This document shows positions 34,273 through 43,595 of a stretch of DNA of 64,000 nucleotides, piece by piece. This stretch comes from Phytophthora colocasiae (lineage: Eukaryota > Oomycota > Peronosporomycetes > Peronosporales > Peronosporaceae). The stretch spans positions 1,267,001 through 1,331,000 of the forward strand of contig JAGKQI010000079.1 in assembly GCA_018806915.1 (NCBI GenBank), in the 5' to 3' direction. Position numbers and translations under genes: made by a program. Below the pieces are notes generated by a model, which was not told where the DNA came from, did no database searches, and saw nothing but the letters and a program-made list of their open reading frames with translations. Position 1 is the stretch's first letter, and every line of letters begins with the position of its first letter.

Positions 34273-37200
34273 TCAATAACGAAGAGAGATCGGGTTCTCG
34301 GAACGCTCTGTAGGTGTCATATGATCTTTCCTGACTTCTGCTGGAACGTACTGGATCCACTCTTCGTCCACATTTACCGTGGCCCATTGCATCCGAGCAG
34401 GCTCAACCGCATCCAAGTCACCCAGTTGCGTCTCCAGACTCAGACACTTGGGACCCCCGAGCTCCGCGACTCTGGGATCTTGCCAGATCCAGGGACAGGA
34501 CGACCCAGATGCCGGGCTCTGAGAGTATCGACTCTTGGAAATCCTTGTGCTTCAAAACCTTTCGGATGGGAGCATTGTGCTGACGAATCATAGCCCCTCG
34601 ACGCATGGCCCGGGACTTGTGAAGCTCTGCGAACTTGTCGTCAGCTTCAACGTCCATGGTCGCCCCAATGGGTTCGCTCCCAGAAGGCTTGAGCGTGCTT
34701 CTTCATGCTGCGCACGATGTCTTCCACATCAGCCAACACCATGGGCCCCAGTTCGTCCCGCTTGTGGAAGTAGAACTCAGAGAATCGGTTGTCGAACATG
34801 ACCTCCCAAGGGGCGCGCATCTTGCGGATGACCGCAGAGTACCGCTCAGAGTCCCAGCGCTTCTTGAGGATATCACATGAGTGCTTGTGCACCTCGTAGT
34901 CTGGAAACCCAGTGTCTGACCTGTGGTAGTTTTGGTGGAGCTCACTCGTTGTACCCTGTTGTCATAGTACAACCAGGAAGACGCCTCACAGTCTGGTGTT
35001 TCCACCACCTGGAGCTCCTTGACCGTCAGAGAGTTATAGGGCTGGGACACCAAAATCCGTGCTTTCCCAGAAGAACCCTTAGGTTTCGATCCACTTCCAC
35101 TGGTGGACTTCGGACGAGACTCGTAACAGGTGTGGGCCTTTATGGACGCAAGACTTCTCTTGGATACCTTGGTGGGGATGATAGGTCCATCATCAGTCGT
35201 CATCAGAGCATCGGGGACGCTTAGAGCCAGGACGCGGGTGGTCATCAGACTTCTTGCTCCCAGACTTCTTGTCTTCAGACTTCTTGTCCCCAGACTTCTT
35301 GTTCCCAGAATTCTGGTCTTGAGACTTCTTACTGTCAGACTTGTCACCCTCAGAATCGCTGTCGTCGGACGCACCGTCACCTGAGCTCTCGCCGTCATCT
35401 TCGTCTTCGGACTCGACTGCGCCAGAATCTTTGTAATCAGGATCATCCTTGGGGTTGTCGGCGGTGGATTCGACATCACTTTCTGGATAATTGACGTGGC
35501 CATCCAGGTCACCCCAAGCCGCAGGCTCGGTACCAGCCGAGATATGACGATCCACCACCTCGTCAGCCATCTGGTAGTAGACCTCAGGGACATACTTGGT
35601 CCAAGGAGTGGAATCCAGACGACGCGAAAATACCAGACTCACCAACATCTGGACGAGAGCCGGACTGCTGAAGAGGCTGTGGGCTTCTTTGTCCGATGCC
35701 AGCCACGTCATGGCTTCCTTATACTCGACACCAGACAGCAGAGCTTGGCGAAGGTCAGGACGAACCTCTTTCCAGACTACATCACCAGGAAGTTTCTTGT
35801 GCACGTCAGACTTTGCCACCTTGGTCCACGTGTTCGCCGAGAGTACGGAGTCCTCCATAGGCTTATGTCCCGAAGGGCGACACTGCAGGTTCTTGAGATC
35901 CCATTTGAATGGCCGCTTCGAAGACAATTTCGGAGTCTGGGACTTCGGGGGATACGATAAATAGCGTGGACTTTCGCTCTTGGACTCTGAATCTTGGGTA
36001 CTGGGGCGAGTCAGATCCAGAACTCTAGAAGCCTTCGACACCTCCTCGGCAGCCCGACGAGCTTGTTCTTCGGAAAGTCGCTGCTTAAAATCAGGAACAG
36101 GTTTCTTACGCGCATCCAGAGCTGTCACATCAATGATGGTCGTCCAGTTATTTGGGACGACAGTGTCCTCAGAAGATCTTGGAGACGGTCCCAGTTACCA
36201 GAGATTTCAGAGTTCTCCTGCAGGAACTCTGAGAAACCCCATGGATCCGTCGGCTTGACCTGAAGACGCGATGTCAGAATGGAGACTTGCGCCTGAAGAT
36301 CAGTAATTTGAGACTTCAGGGTTGCCTTGTCCGCTTTTAGAGCTTCCACTTGATCCTGGTAGTGGGCTTGAGGTCTTGAATCTCAGAACTCATGCGATTC
36401 CCCACGATGTCGACATCTTGCTGCGCGCTTTGAAGCTCATGCTTCCAATACTGGCAGTTGAGTACCCACTCGCGCTTGATTTCTTCGCACTCAGACCGGG
36501 CCGCCGCTGCATCAATCAGAGCGACGCCGTTCTGAGAGCCAACACGTTCTCGAAGGCGACGGTGAGCAGCAGCCATAAGTTTCAGACATCCTGCTGTCCG
36601 GAAGACTCTCTCCGCAAGTCGAGTGGGGGGAAGATGAGACAGCAGAGAAGACAATTCCCGACGAACCTCCACTGACGAAGTCACAGCATCCAGAATACGC
36701 GCGTTTGGAGCCTGAGCATGAGGAGATACGACTTCGGCAGGATCGAAACTTGGGATCACGCGTTCCAACTCTTGAAGATCCTCGTCGGTAAATGCCTCAT
36801 ACCCCACAAGCACACAAGGGCCACCATAAGCGTTCGCGATGTGACGCCCCCTTCTGAAATCCTCGGCTCGGGCGGGTGTGCTCACCAGAAAAGCGCGTCC
36901 TTCCGGTTCAATGTGGGGGGCGATATAGTTATGTGGAACATCAGAGTCCCCCGATGTCGTGACTGGAACTCCCGCACTCGTCACCATACCCTGGTTGAAC
37001 AAGCGATCGACCTCTTCCGTGGATAAGAGTCTCGGAGCGCCGAAAATCCGTGACCTGAAGACACCAGGAGTCCCCTCAGAGAATTCAGAACTGGAACCCC
37101 CACGTGAAGCAGCCGTCGGCGAAAGATCACCTGGGCCAGCCGAGTCCATGCCATCACCAGGGAGATTCTCATCCAGATCATCGACTTGTGAACCTGTAGG

Positions 37201-37560
37201 CTTGGAAGCATGGGCTGGGGCGCTAGAGCTGCCACCTGGCGATGTGGCTGAACCAACTACTCCACCCTGCACCACACTGGTAGTTGCCGAAGCAGGACAG
37301 GTGCCTGTGGCGTCGCCTGCCACCCCACTCGCTGAGGCGTTTGAGCTCAAAGAAGCGTTCGTTTCCTCAGTCATGAGCGAAAGGACAGAGATTGGAAAAT
37401 GATGGCCCGTTGGGCGAGTCAAATTAAAGTTTCTGAGTCTGAGAGAATCAGACTGTGCGACGGGGCACCAGAGACTCTGAAAACCGGGCAACTGGCAAAG
37501 AGTTGCAGCTACACTACCCTCTGAAAACCGTCTATCAGAATGTTTGATAGGCCTGGCCAT
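34273..37560 (-). pseudogene. Antisense ORF of element D, several frameshifts
   Basis: The start at 37560 (MARPIKHSDRRFSE) opens a 407-codon frame to 36337. Further pieces run at 36349-36125, 36128-35193, 34892-34647 and 34657-34418. The same order of segments as in C can be followed: Ser-rich start, ordered region, coiled coil, helical region, Asp/Ser/Lys stretch, C-terminal ordered region. Indels near 36345, 36130, 35200 and 34650 break it. In 72 codons compared with C (region 23770-23985) I counted 26 synonymous-only and 15 amino-acid-changing codons. Function unknown. Confidence 0.78.
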
Positions 37561-37601
37561 GATACACAGCTTGGAGAAAGTTCCGCACTGATGGATCGTG
37601 A

Positions 37602-37615
37602 CCAGGAGGGGCGTT
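37602..37615 (+). other. Polypurine tract of element D
   Basis: CCAGGAGGGGCGTT ends directly at the LTR start TGACATG (37616). Confidence 0.75.
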
Positions 37616-38110
37616 TGACATGATGTTAATTCCGATTTTCGAGCGACAGGTGGACATTACGTTGCGATGTGATTGGTTATACTATGGGTTATAAGCGAAA
37701 GGGATTTTGGGACGCGGCCGCACCCGTGCGACATCTGTGGAAGATTGTGGATAAACCTTCGCCTGACTGTAAAGGGGCCCAAAGGACCAGAAGTGTACTT
37801 CAGAGTGTGCACAACTCTGAAGGTCAACTACACTCTGTCTGGTCACCGGACTTTCCCCGACGATGAGTGCATAAGTTCTGGCGGAAAGTCTCTCAGAAGA
37901 ACGTATCTCTGAGAGACCTCATCCCGTTACTGTCCAGCGCGACGATAGATGGTCCAAGGATTCACAATATATACCCGCAGAGACCAAGTATCGCGCGCCG
38001 GACGCCGCGCACCCGCGCAACCCTCAAGATCTTCACGTACGTTGAAGCATTGGTGCTCAGTACTCTGGTTTCGTATCCAAGACTCTGGTATCTCTAACTC
38101 TGAGTGACCA

Positions 38111-38180
38111 AGACTCTGAAAACCAAGTGATATCAGACTCTGAAAACCAGGATACCAGACTCTGAAACCACCGAAGATCC
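38111..38180. repeat. Three near-repeats of 20-24 bp in the LTR
   Basis: Units start AGACTCTGAAAACC at 38111 and 38135 and AGACTCTGAAACC at 38157. The tails differ. The repeat core is the same CTCTGAAA word that recurs across the whole family. Confidence 0.55.
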
Positions 38181-38528
38181 AAGACCATACTGAAACCAAG
38201 TGAACCCAAGTTCAAGTCACGCATTCAAGTGATTACTGACCTGCACATCCCCCGTAATGACGTCTCTACCTGTCAACCCATCGAGATCGGCTGCACAAAC
38301 CGCATACTGAGATCAAGTCAAGACATCTTATACATACAAGAGCCAAGTATACCTGACATATGAAGACTGACTGCTGAAAGGACGCAAAAGATGACAAGAA
38401 GAAGAGAGATACCAGAAAGATATGATAGTTATGAGGAAGATAAACGATAAACAGAGTTCAATTTGCCGTGTAACCCAGAAGTCGTTGTATTTCTGTTTGC
38501 AAGGCCACGCCAAGCATCGCTGCCGTGT

Positions 38529-38564
38529 GATCTCTCGCCTATTCAATCCCCTTAGGCGGAGATC
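38529..38564. other. LTR palindrome, subfamily II
   Basis: Arms GATCTCTCGCC (38529-38539, one bulged T) and GGCGGAGATC (38555-38564). Relative to subfamily I, A-T in the stem has become G-C on both sides, so pairing is kept. Confidence 0.55.
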
Positions 38565-38711
38565 AGGTAACGTAGCGACCTGAAAGGACCCGCCTATTCC
38601 ATATCCTAGTTGGGTCGTTTGTTTTGTCTCTAGCGGTAGCCCATTTCATATTGCTCGTTTGGACAGGCTCTGGAAACTAGACAGTCGTTTTCAGAGTGCA
38701 AGGTAGACTGT

Positions 38712-38719
38712 TATATATA
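38712..38719 (+). promoter_or_regulatory. LTR TATA box driving element E
   Basis: TATATATA lies 592 bp before the primer-binding site. A start 25-35 bp downstream would fall in or next to the palindrome at 38744-38760. Confidence 0.5.
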
Positions 38720-38743
38720 GCCGATTGTATTGGTTTATATTTT

Positions 38744-38806
38744 CCCTCTATACTAGAGGGTGGTGCGCGAACGTAAAGGCATACCAGACAGACCAGGTGT
38801 CTGGTA
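38744..38806 (+). promoter_or_regulatory. Twin palindromes and PBS-like word at the predicted RNA 5' end
   Basis: CCCTCTA-TAC-TAGAGGG (38744-38760) is followed by TGGTGCGCG (38760-38768), which repeats the first nine bases of the primer-binding site, and by TACCAGACA-GACCAGG-TGTCTGGTA (38782-38806), a perfect 9-bp stem with a 7-nt loop. Position just after the TATA box suggests they lie in the R region of the RNA (inference). They are conserved in all complete LTRs. Confidence 0.45.
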
Positions 38807-39303
38807 GCTAGTCCCTAGTTGACCTGGAGTGTTAGCCCACCGTTCAAGGGCCTAGAAAGAATAAGAACGGCTGTATATAGTTGTATATTTCCGAACTCTG
38901 TATATTGGTTGTTTATCTCTGAAAGTCAGGTATCTCGGTTCTGGATTTGTGATATTCAGCTACCGATTTCAGACTTTCTCTGGTATAGTAACCTCTTTTC
39001 GACCACCGACTTCCTGGAAAACACTTTGTTTTCCAGAGATTCCGACTCCCAAGCGCTCCTGGAAGGATTTCCTGAATACCGACACCAGACTCCAAGGGAA
39101 CTCCAACTTCTCTTCACAATACATTCTCAGACTCCGGCGAGGGTCATATTTCCGAAGACAACGAACCCACGAGGATACCGCAAGGTACCACACGCCAACC
39201 TACCGTTGTACGGCTCTGAAAAACCCTTTTCAGTAGTCGTATAACTAGGGTTCACTATACGCCCCCTGCTCCGCGACCAAAGTTTCACCGCCTTCGCGAC
39301 AAC

Positions 39304-39332
39304 TGGTGCGCGTGCCCGGATTCGAACCGAGG
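39304..39332 (+). other. Extended primer-binding site (29 nt) of element E
   Basis: It has the same 18-nt core as elements A and F plus 11 nt (TCGAACCGAGG) complementary to the remainder of a tRNA T-arm. It is identical to the site in element B. Confidence 0.82.
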
Positions 39333-39392
39333 ATATCACCGGATTTGAGAGTACAAGAAGAGAAAGTTTACTGTCAAGCGTCTATATTCAAG

Positions 39393-42300
39393 ATGGCTAC
39401 GCCAGGATCTACGAGAGGAGGACGCCGTGGTCGTGGTCGGAGTACTCCGACACGTCAGTCCAAGCGTCTACAAGATCTGTCGCCTGAGGATCAACCAGAC
39501 TTGGATGCTATCCAGAAGGCGGCTTGCGAGAAGAGGAAAGCTGCGCGAGAGAAGAAGGCAGCTGAGAGTGTGAGCGTCCCAGAACCGGCGGTCGAAGACC
39601 AGCCTGCTGAAGAACCAGAAGCTCAGGAGACACCTGCTGTCTCTGGTGAACAAGGTTCTGAAGGCCCGTCAGAGGTCGAAGCTTCTGGTGATGAGGCGTC
39701 TGAGGGAGGCGCCGATATGGTTGAGTCCCCGGAGGTGATTGATCTGTGTTCAGATTCGGCAACTTCCGGCCGGTCTGTGGATGAAGTGAAACCAGAACCT
39801 GAAGTCTCTGGAAGTCAAGGTCTACAGTCCCCAAAGTCTGAAGACACGCCGATGTCTGATGACGTGTTGATCAAGTCCGAAGATTCTCTGAAGACACCGT
39901 CTGAAGAGTCTGGGAGGGCTGACTCGCTTGACGGGGAACGAGCTCTGAGGTATGCGCGTCGTGAGTTCCGCCGTTGGAGAGATATGGACACAGGCAAGGT
40001 CGTCCCGCCAAGCATCGAGTATATGTGGCCGACGATGAAGCCTAGTGCTGATGCTTTCCAGAAAGCTGCTGCAGCGACCGGCGACTACATCAAGTGGCGA
40101 TGTTCCTCTGTCTTCCCTGAGGATATGTGGATCTCAGAGTTTCACGTGAGGCGTCATGGTTTTGGACGGATCCAAGACCTTTCCTACGTCGAGATCCCGA
40201 TGAGTACGTTGACAGCACTAGAGTGTGTGGCAATTCTTCAGACAATGCTGTACGAGGCGGGTTTCGAATTTCAGAACCTCCTCCCAACATGGTCTCAGAC
40301 GCAGGCGTCAGCCGTCTTTGAGTCTCAAGTACGCAGTGTGGCGTCCGAACTTCAGAGTCGACTCGCAGTGGAATTGGCTGAGTGGGCCACAGTGACCGCC
40401 AGGTTACAAGTTTGCCAACTCCCAGAACGCATGAAGCAAGAAGACACAACAAGCAGGAACGAAGCAGACAGTGTATTACCTGACAAGGATGCTGACCTAC
40501 AAGGACAACGACTGATCATGCGACTCCGGGTGACCGGACTCCGAGTGACGCACAGTTCTGATGGTTCCAGCAGTGACGAGCCACCGCAGTCCAAGCGCTT
40601 ACAGCAGAGACCGCCGCGCCCACAAGTCCCGTCAACACCGTCAGCCTTATCAACGCCGTCGCTGTCTTCACTGCCGCAGTACGAGAGTCGTTCCGATAAC
40701 ACGCGACCGGACTCTGAAAACCTGATGTCTGAAGATCATAGCACTTATCAGACTCGGATGACGGACGTGCCAATTCCCAGTGTCATTGGGACCTCGGACC
40801 AGTCGTCGGGATTCCAGACGTCACGCGGAAGCTCTACAGACTCGTCCTTGATGTCCATGAGTCGAGGGGCGGCATCACATATGTCGCTGTCCACAGGAAG
40901 TCTGGCGTTAATCGCTCAAGGCGCTGATGTGGGAGGAGCAGTCTCTGAAGGCATGGGGATCCAAGTGACGCGAACGCTGTTATCAGTGAAGCCAGAGCTT
41001 GAAGATATCGACATGCCGGAAGAGAAAACAGAGGTGCCGGACGCGAAGTCTGGAAACCAGGCGTCTGTCGGAAGTTCTTCACGGGATTTCAGGCGATTGA
41101 CTCCGGAGATTCCACCTGTATCTGCCTCCACTCCGAGCGAAAGTCACCAGAGCCACCGCCAAAGTGTGAAGAGTGAAGACCTTCCAAAACCACCGTCCCG
41201 ACGCTTGAGTTCCATCGCGTCGAGTCATACGAAGTCTGAAGCTCGAAGTTCTCGGAGATCAGGACCTGCCCAGATCGAGTTGAACGTCATGAGGCAGCAG
41301 CAGGAGTGGCAAAGCCGGATGGAGCAAGCGCAGATGGAGTTCTTGGCCCGAGAACGCTTGGAGTCCATGGAACGCGATCGTCGTCGAGAGCAACGTGACT
41401 TGGAGGCAAGACGCGAGATTCAGACGCTCACCGAGCGCTTGTTGAAGTCCGAAAATGCGAGGCTGGCGGCTGAGAGACGTGCTGACGACGCCGAAGAACG
41501 CGAAGTCTGGTATCTGAGAGCAAATTCAGGAATCGCAGCGTGGCAGAGTTGGAAACTCTGAAGACGGAGCTCCGGAACTCTGAAAACCAACGTCTGGAAT
41601 CGGAATTTGCTGAACGCTGGCGACAGAGAGAGGCTGAGACTGAAGCCGAACGTGCGCGTGCGACTGACGAGATGAAACGAGACTGGATTTCTCAAATGGA
41701 AGCCTTACAGCAGCGAATGAAAGACGTGGAAGCCGAGCGCGACAGGGATAAAGAGAGTTCTCAGAACATGCAACGGTTCCAAGCCGGTCAGTTGAGAAAC
41801 CTACGAGCGACATTATCCCAAGTTCAAGAGGCGCGAAGGGTCGGTCACCCTGATTCAGCAACTGCAAACCAAGTGTTCCATACCAGGGACCCTGAAGTTG
41901 CAACTATGTATCCAGTGTCAGGGTCGGAAATCACAAGTGACGCAAGTATGGTTGGGGTTGAACCCATGTCACATTCACCGGTCCTCAAGACGGAATCCCG
42001 AGAGGTTGCGACCTTCCAGCAAGCCGCCCCTGCACGAAGCACGGGGACGAAGCGAGTGAAGGCTGAGAGGAATGGCGCCGTTACTACTGCTACGGCCACT
42101 CAGGTGACTCAAGTGACCTCAGTGACAGAGGCCAAGGGTGATACTAGACGTGCGTCTACTCCGAGACGAGACCCGCCTCAGAAAACTGAAGCTAGACGGC
42201 CTAATGGAGACCGAAGAGCGTCCCGCAGAGAGAAACGTCATGGTAGAGCGCCAGACTCTGGCGGAGACTCTGATGACTCGAGCTCAGACTCTGCGAGCTC

Positions 42301-42529
42301 GTCATCAGAGAGCTCGGAACCAGGGGAAGTGGTAAATCTGACAGCAGCCACTCAAGCGCAGGCCGGAACCACACTTCTGACACTAAGGCCGTTCATGAAC
42401 TCTAACAACCTTGGAGAATTCGACCCAGAGCTACGCTCAGGGAACGTGTCCACTGGTGGGAACGGTTTACGAATATGGCTTCTCAGGGAGGATGGTCGAC
42501 TAAGACGCGCATCCAGGAACTTAAATTGA
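39393..42529 (+). pseudogene. gag1 of element E
   Basis: Start MATPGSTRGGRRGRGRS at 39393. It carries the VIDL motif, the conserved domain (YARREFRRWRDM to MLYEAGFEFQ), KxE motifs, the coiled coil and the Asp/Ser tail as in element F. Ten residues (within the TTREGGD region) are absent relative to F. A 1-nt deletion near 41499 shifts the coiled coil to the frame 41540-42529. The last 55 nt overlap gag2 in the -1 frame, exactly as in element A. Confidence 0.82.
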
Positions 42530-43595
42530 AGCTCCCCGTGTCTGCGCGAGACTGGTTTAACCAGCTCCCCAAAAGTGTGTCCCGTGACTGGAAAGAGCTG
42601 TCTTCAGAGTTCAAGAAGCGTTATTGCAAAGCTCGATCATCGTATTCCGAGATGTATTTTACGATGGCTATGAAAGACTCTGAGACCCTGCTTGAATTTT
42701 TCTACCGACTTAATTCTGCCGCTGGGAAAGCTGACATCGATTTCAGAAAGTCATCCAAGCGTCTTGAGAAACATGTATTGAGATTCATCACGAAGCTTAA
42801 GGATGCACGTCTGAAAACTTCGCTGCAAGGTCAGAGATTTCGACGGAGTTCAGACTTGGAATATGCGTTGCAGCAAGATGAAGACGTGTGGCGAACTGGT
42901 GACCAAGAGATGACCCCTGTCAAGTCTCGAGATTTCATATTCCACGAGGACAGTTCAAGCCCAAGCGTGTGCATCGGACTTACGTCGCGAGAGACGTGGA
43001 CTCTGAAGATTACGATTCTGAAAACTCTGAAAATCACAAGGAATCTCTGAAATCCAATCAGGATACCAGAGATCAGACTGGTGATTCCAGAACTCCGAGT
43101 GCGACTTCAGAGTCTACCCGTGATGAAAGTACTGCGCATGCATCTTCGAACAATTCAAAGGCTCCACCAAGTGAAGATTGGACGCAGACTCTGACGAATA
43201 AGGTATATCGAGTGATGGATAACATGGGATGGCGTCCGCCGCCCCAGTCCCCGTCTGGATCGTCAGGTCAAGGATTCCACCAGAGGCGTCATGAGAATAG
43301 TGGCTACTGGAACAAGTTCTGTGAAAAGTGTCAACGCTCAGGACACTCAGAGGAAGATTGCTGGAGAGATGTCACGTGTGACCGCTGCCAGGAGAAGGGA
43401 CACCCAAGTCGAATGTGTCGGATGCCACCCTGTGAAGTATGTGGAAGAGTGCACCCTGAAAAACCCTGTGAAGATCTGAAAACTCTGGAAGCACTCAAGC
43501 AACTCGCTCGACAAGGCGCACTCAAGGACATGCCGAATCACCTACGGGAGAAACTCCTGGGTGATGAGGCAGACTCTGGGAAGCCGTTAAACTAA
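42475..43595 (+). pseudogene. gag2 of element E, frameshifted
   Basis: Gag domain from MASQGGWSTK (42475), with upstream in-frame WWERFTN continuing the homology. A small deletion near 42935 after KSRDF shifts the frame, and the hinge and three knuckles continue at 42969-43595. The same deletion is present in element F. It ends with TAATG, which starts pol. Confidence 0.83.

Larger units (their letters stand above)
20399..39301. repeat. Giant imperfect inverted repeat formed by elements C and D
   Basis: The left arm 20399-27545 (LTR, antisense ORF, chromodomain, integrase of C) is mirrored by the right arm 32183-39301 (integrase, chromodomain, antisense ORF, LTR of D). The arms are about 7.1 kb and the unpaired centre is about 4.6 kb (RNase H to gag2 of C). 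Identity varies: about 657 bp (25479-26135 versus 33573-34229) look identical, while the antisense ORF arms differ strongly at third codon positions. Confidence 0.85.
32183..39301 (+). mobile_element. Element D: 3' portion of an A-family element starting at integrase
   Basis: It begins abruptly at 32183 (CGTGCCCAAG, matching 47571 in element E) fused to the antisense of element C gag2. Plus-strand order: integrase, chromodomain, convergent spacer, minus-strand antisense ORF, polypurine tract and LTR, which also serves as 5' LTR of element E. It shares the deletion before the chromodomain with C. Confidence 0.88.
37616..39301 (+). repeat. LTR shared by elements D and E (1,686 bp, subfamily II)
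   Basis: It runs TGACATGATG (37616) to CGACA (39301) and acts as 3' LTR of D and 5' LTR of E, with no extra sequence or duplicated target between the two elements. It differs from subfamily I by a block near 38460-38535 and by the palindrome sequence. It holds the 79-codon ORF 37673-37912, direct repeats (38111-38180), a palindrome (38529-38564), TATATATA (38712-38719) and two perfect palindromes downstream. Confidence 0.93.

Noticed and set aside
38111..38180. CRISPR-like short repeats
   Set aside because: Only two or three degenerate units in a eukaryotic LTR, with no spacers of constant length and no cas genes.
39304..39332. T-arm-like sequence suggesting a tRNA gene
   Set aside because: Only the complement of the 3' half of a tRNA is present, two bases after an LTR end. 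It is a primer-binding site, not a gene.
42440..42480. Classical -1 slippery heptamer at the gag1/gag2 overlap
   Set aside because: No X XXY YYZ sequence in the gag1 frame was found in the overlap or the 60 nt before it, so programmed slippage is only one option.
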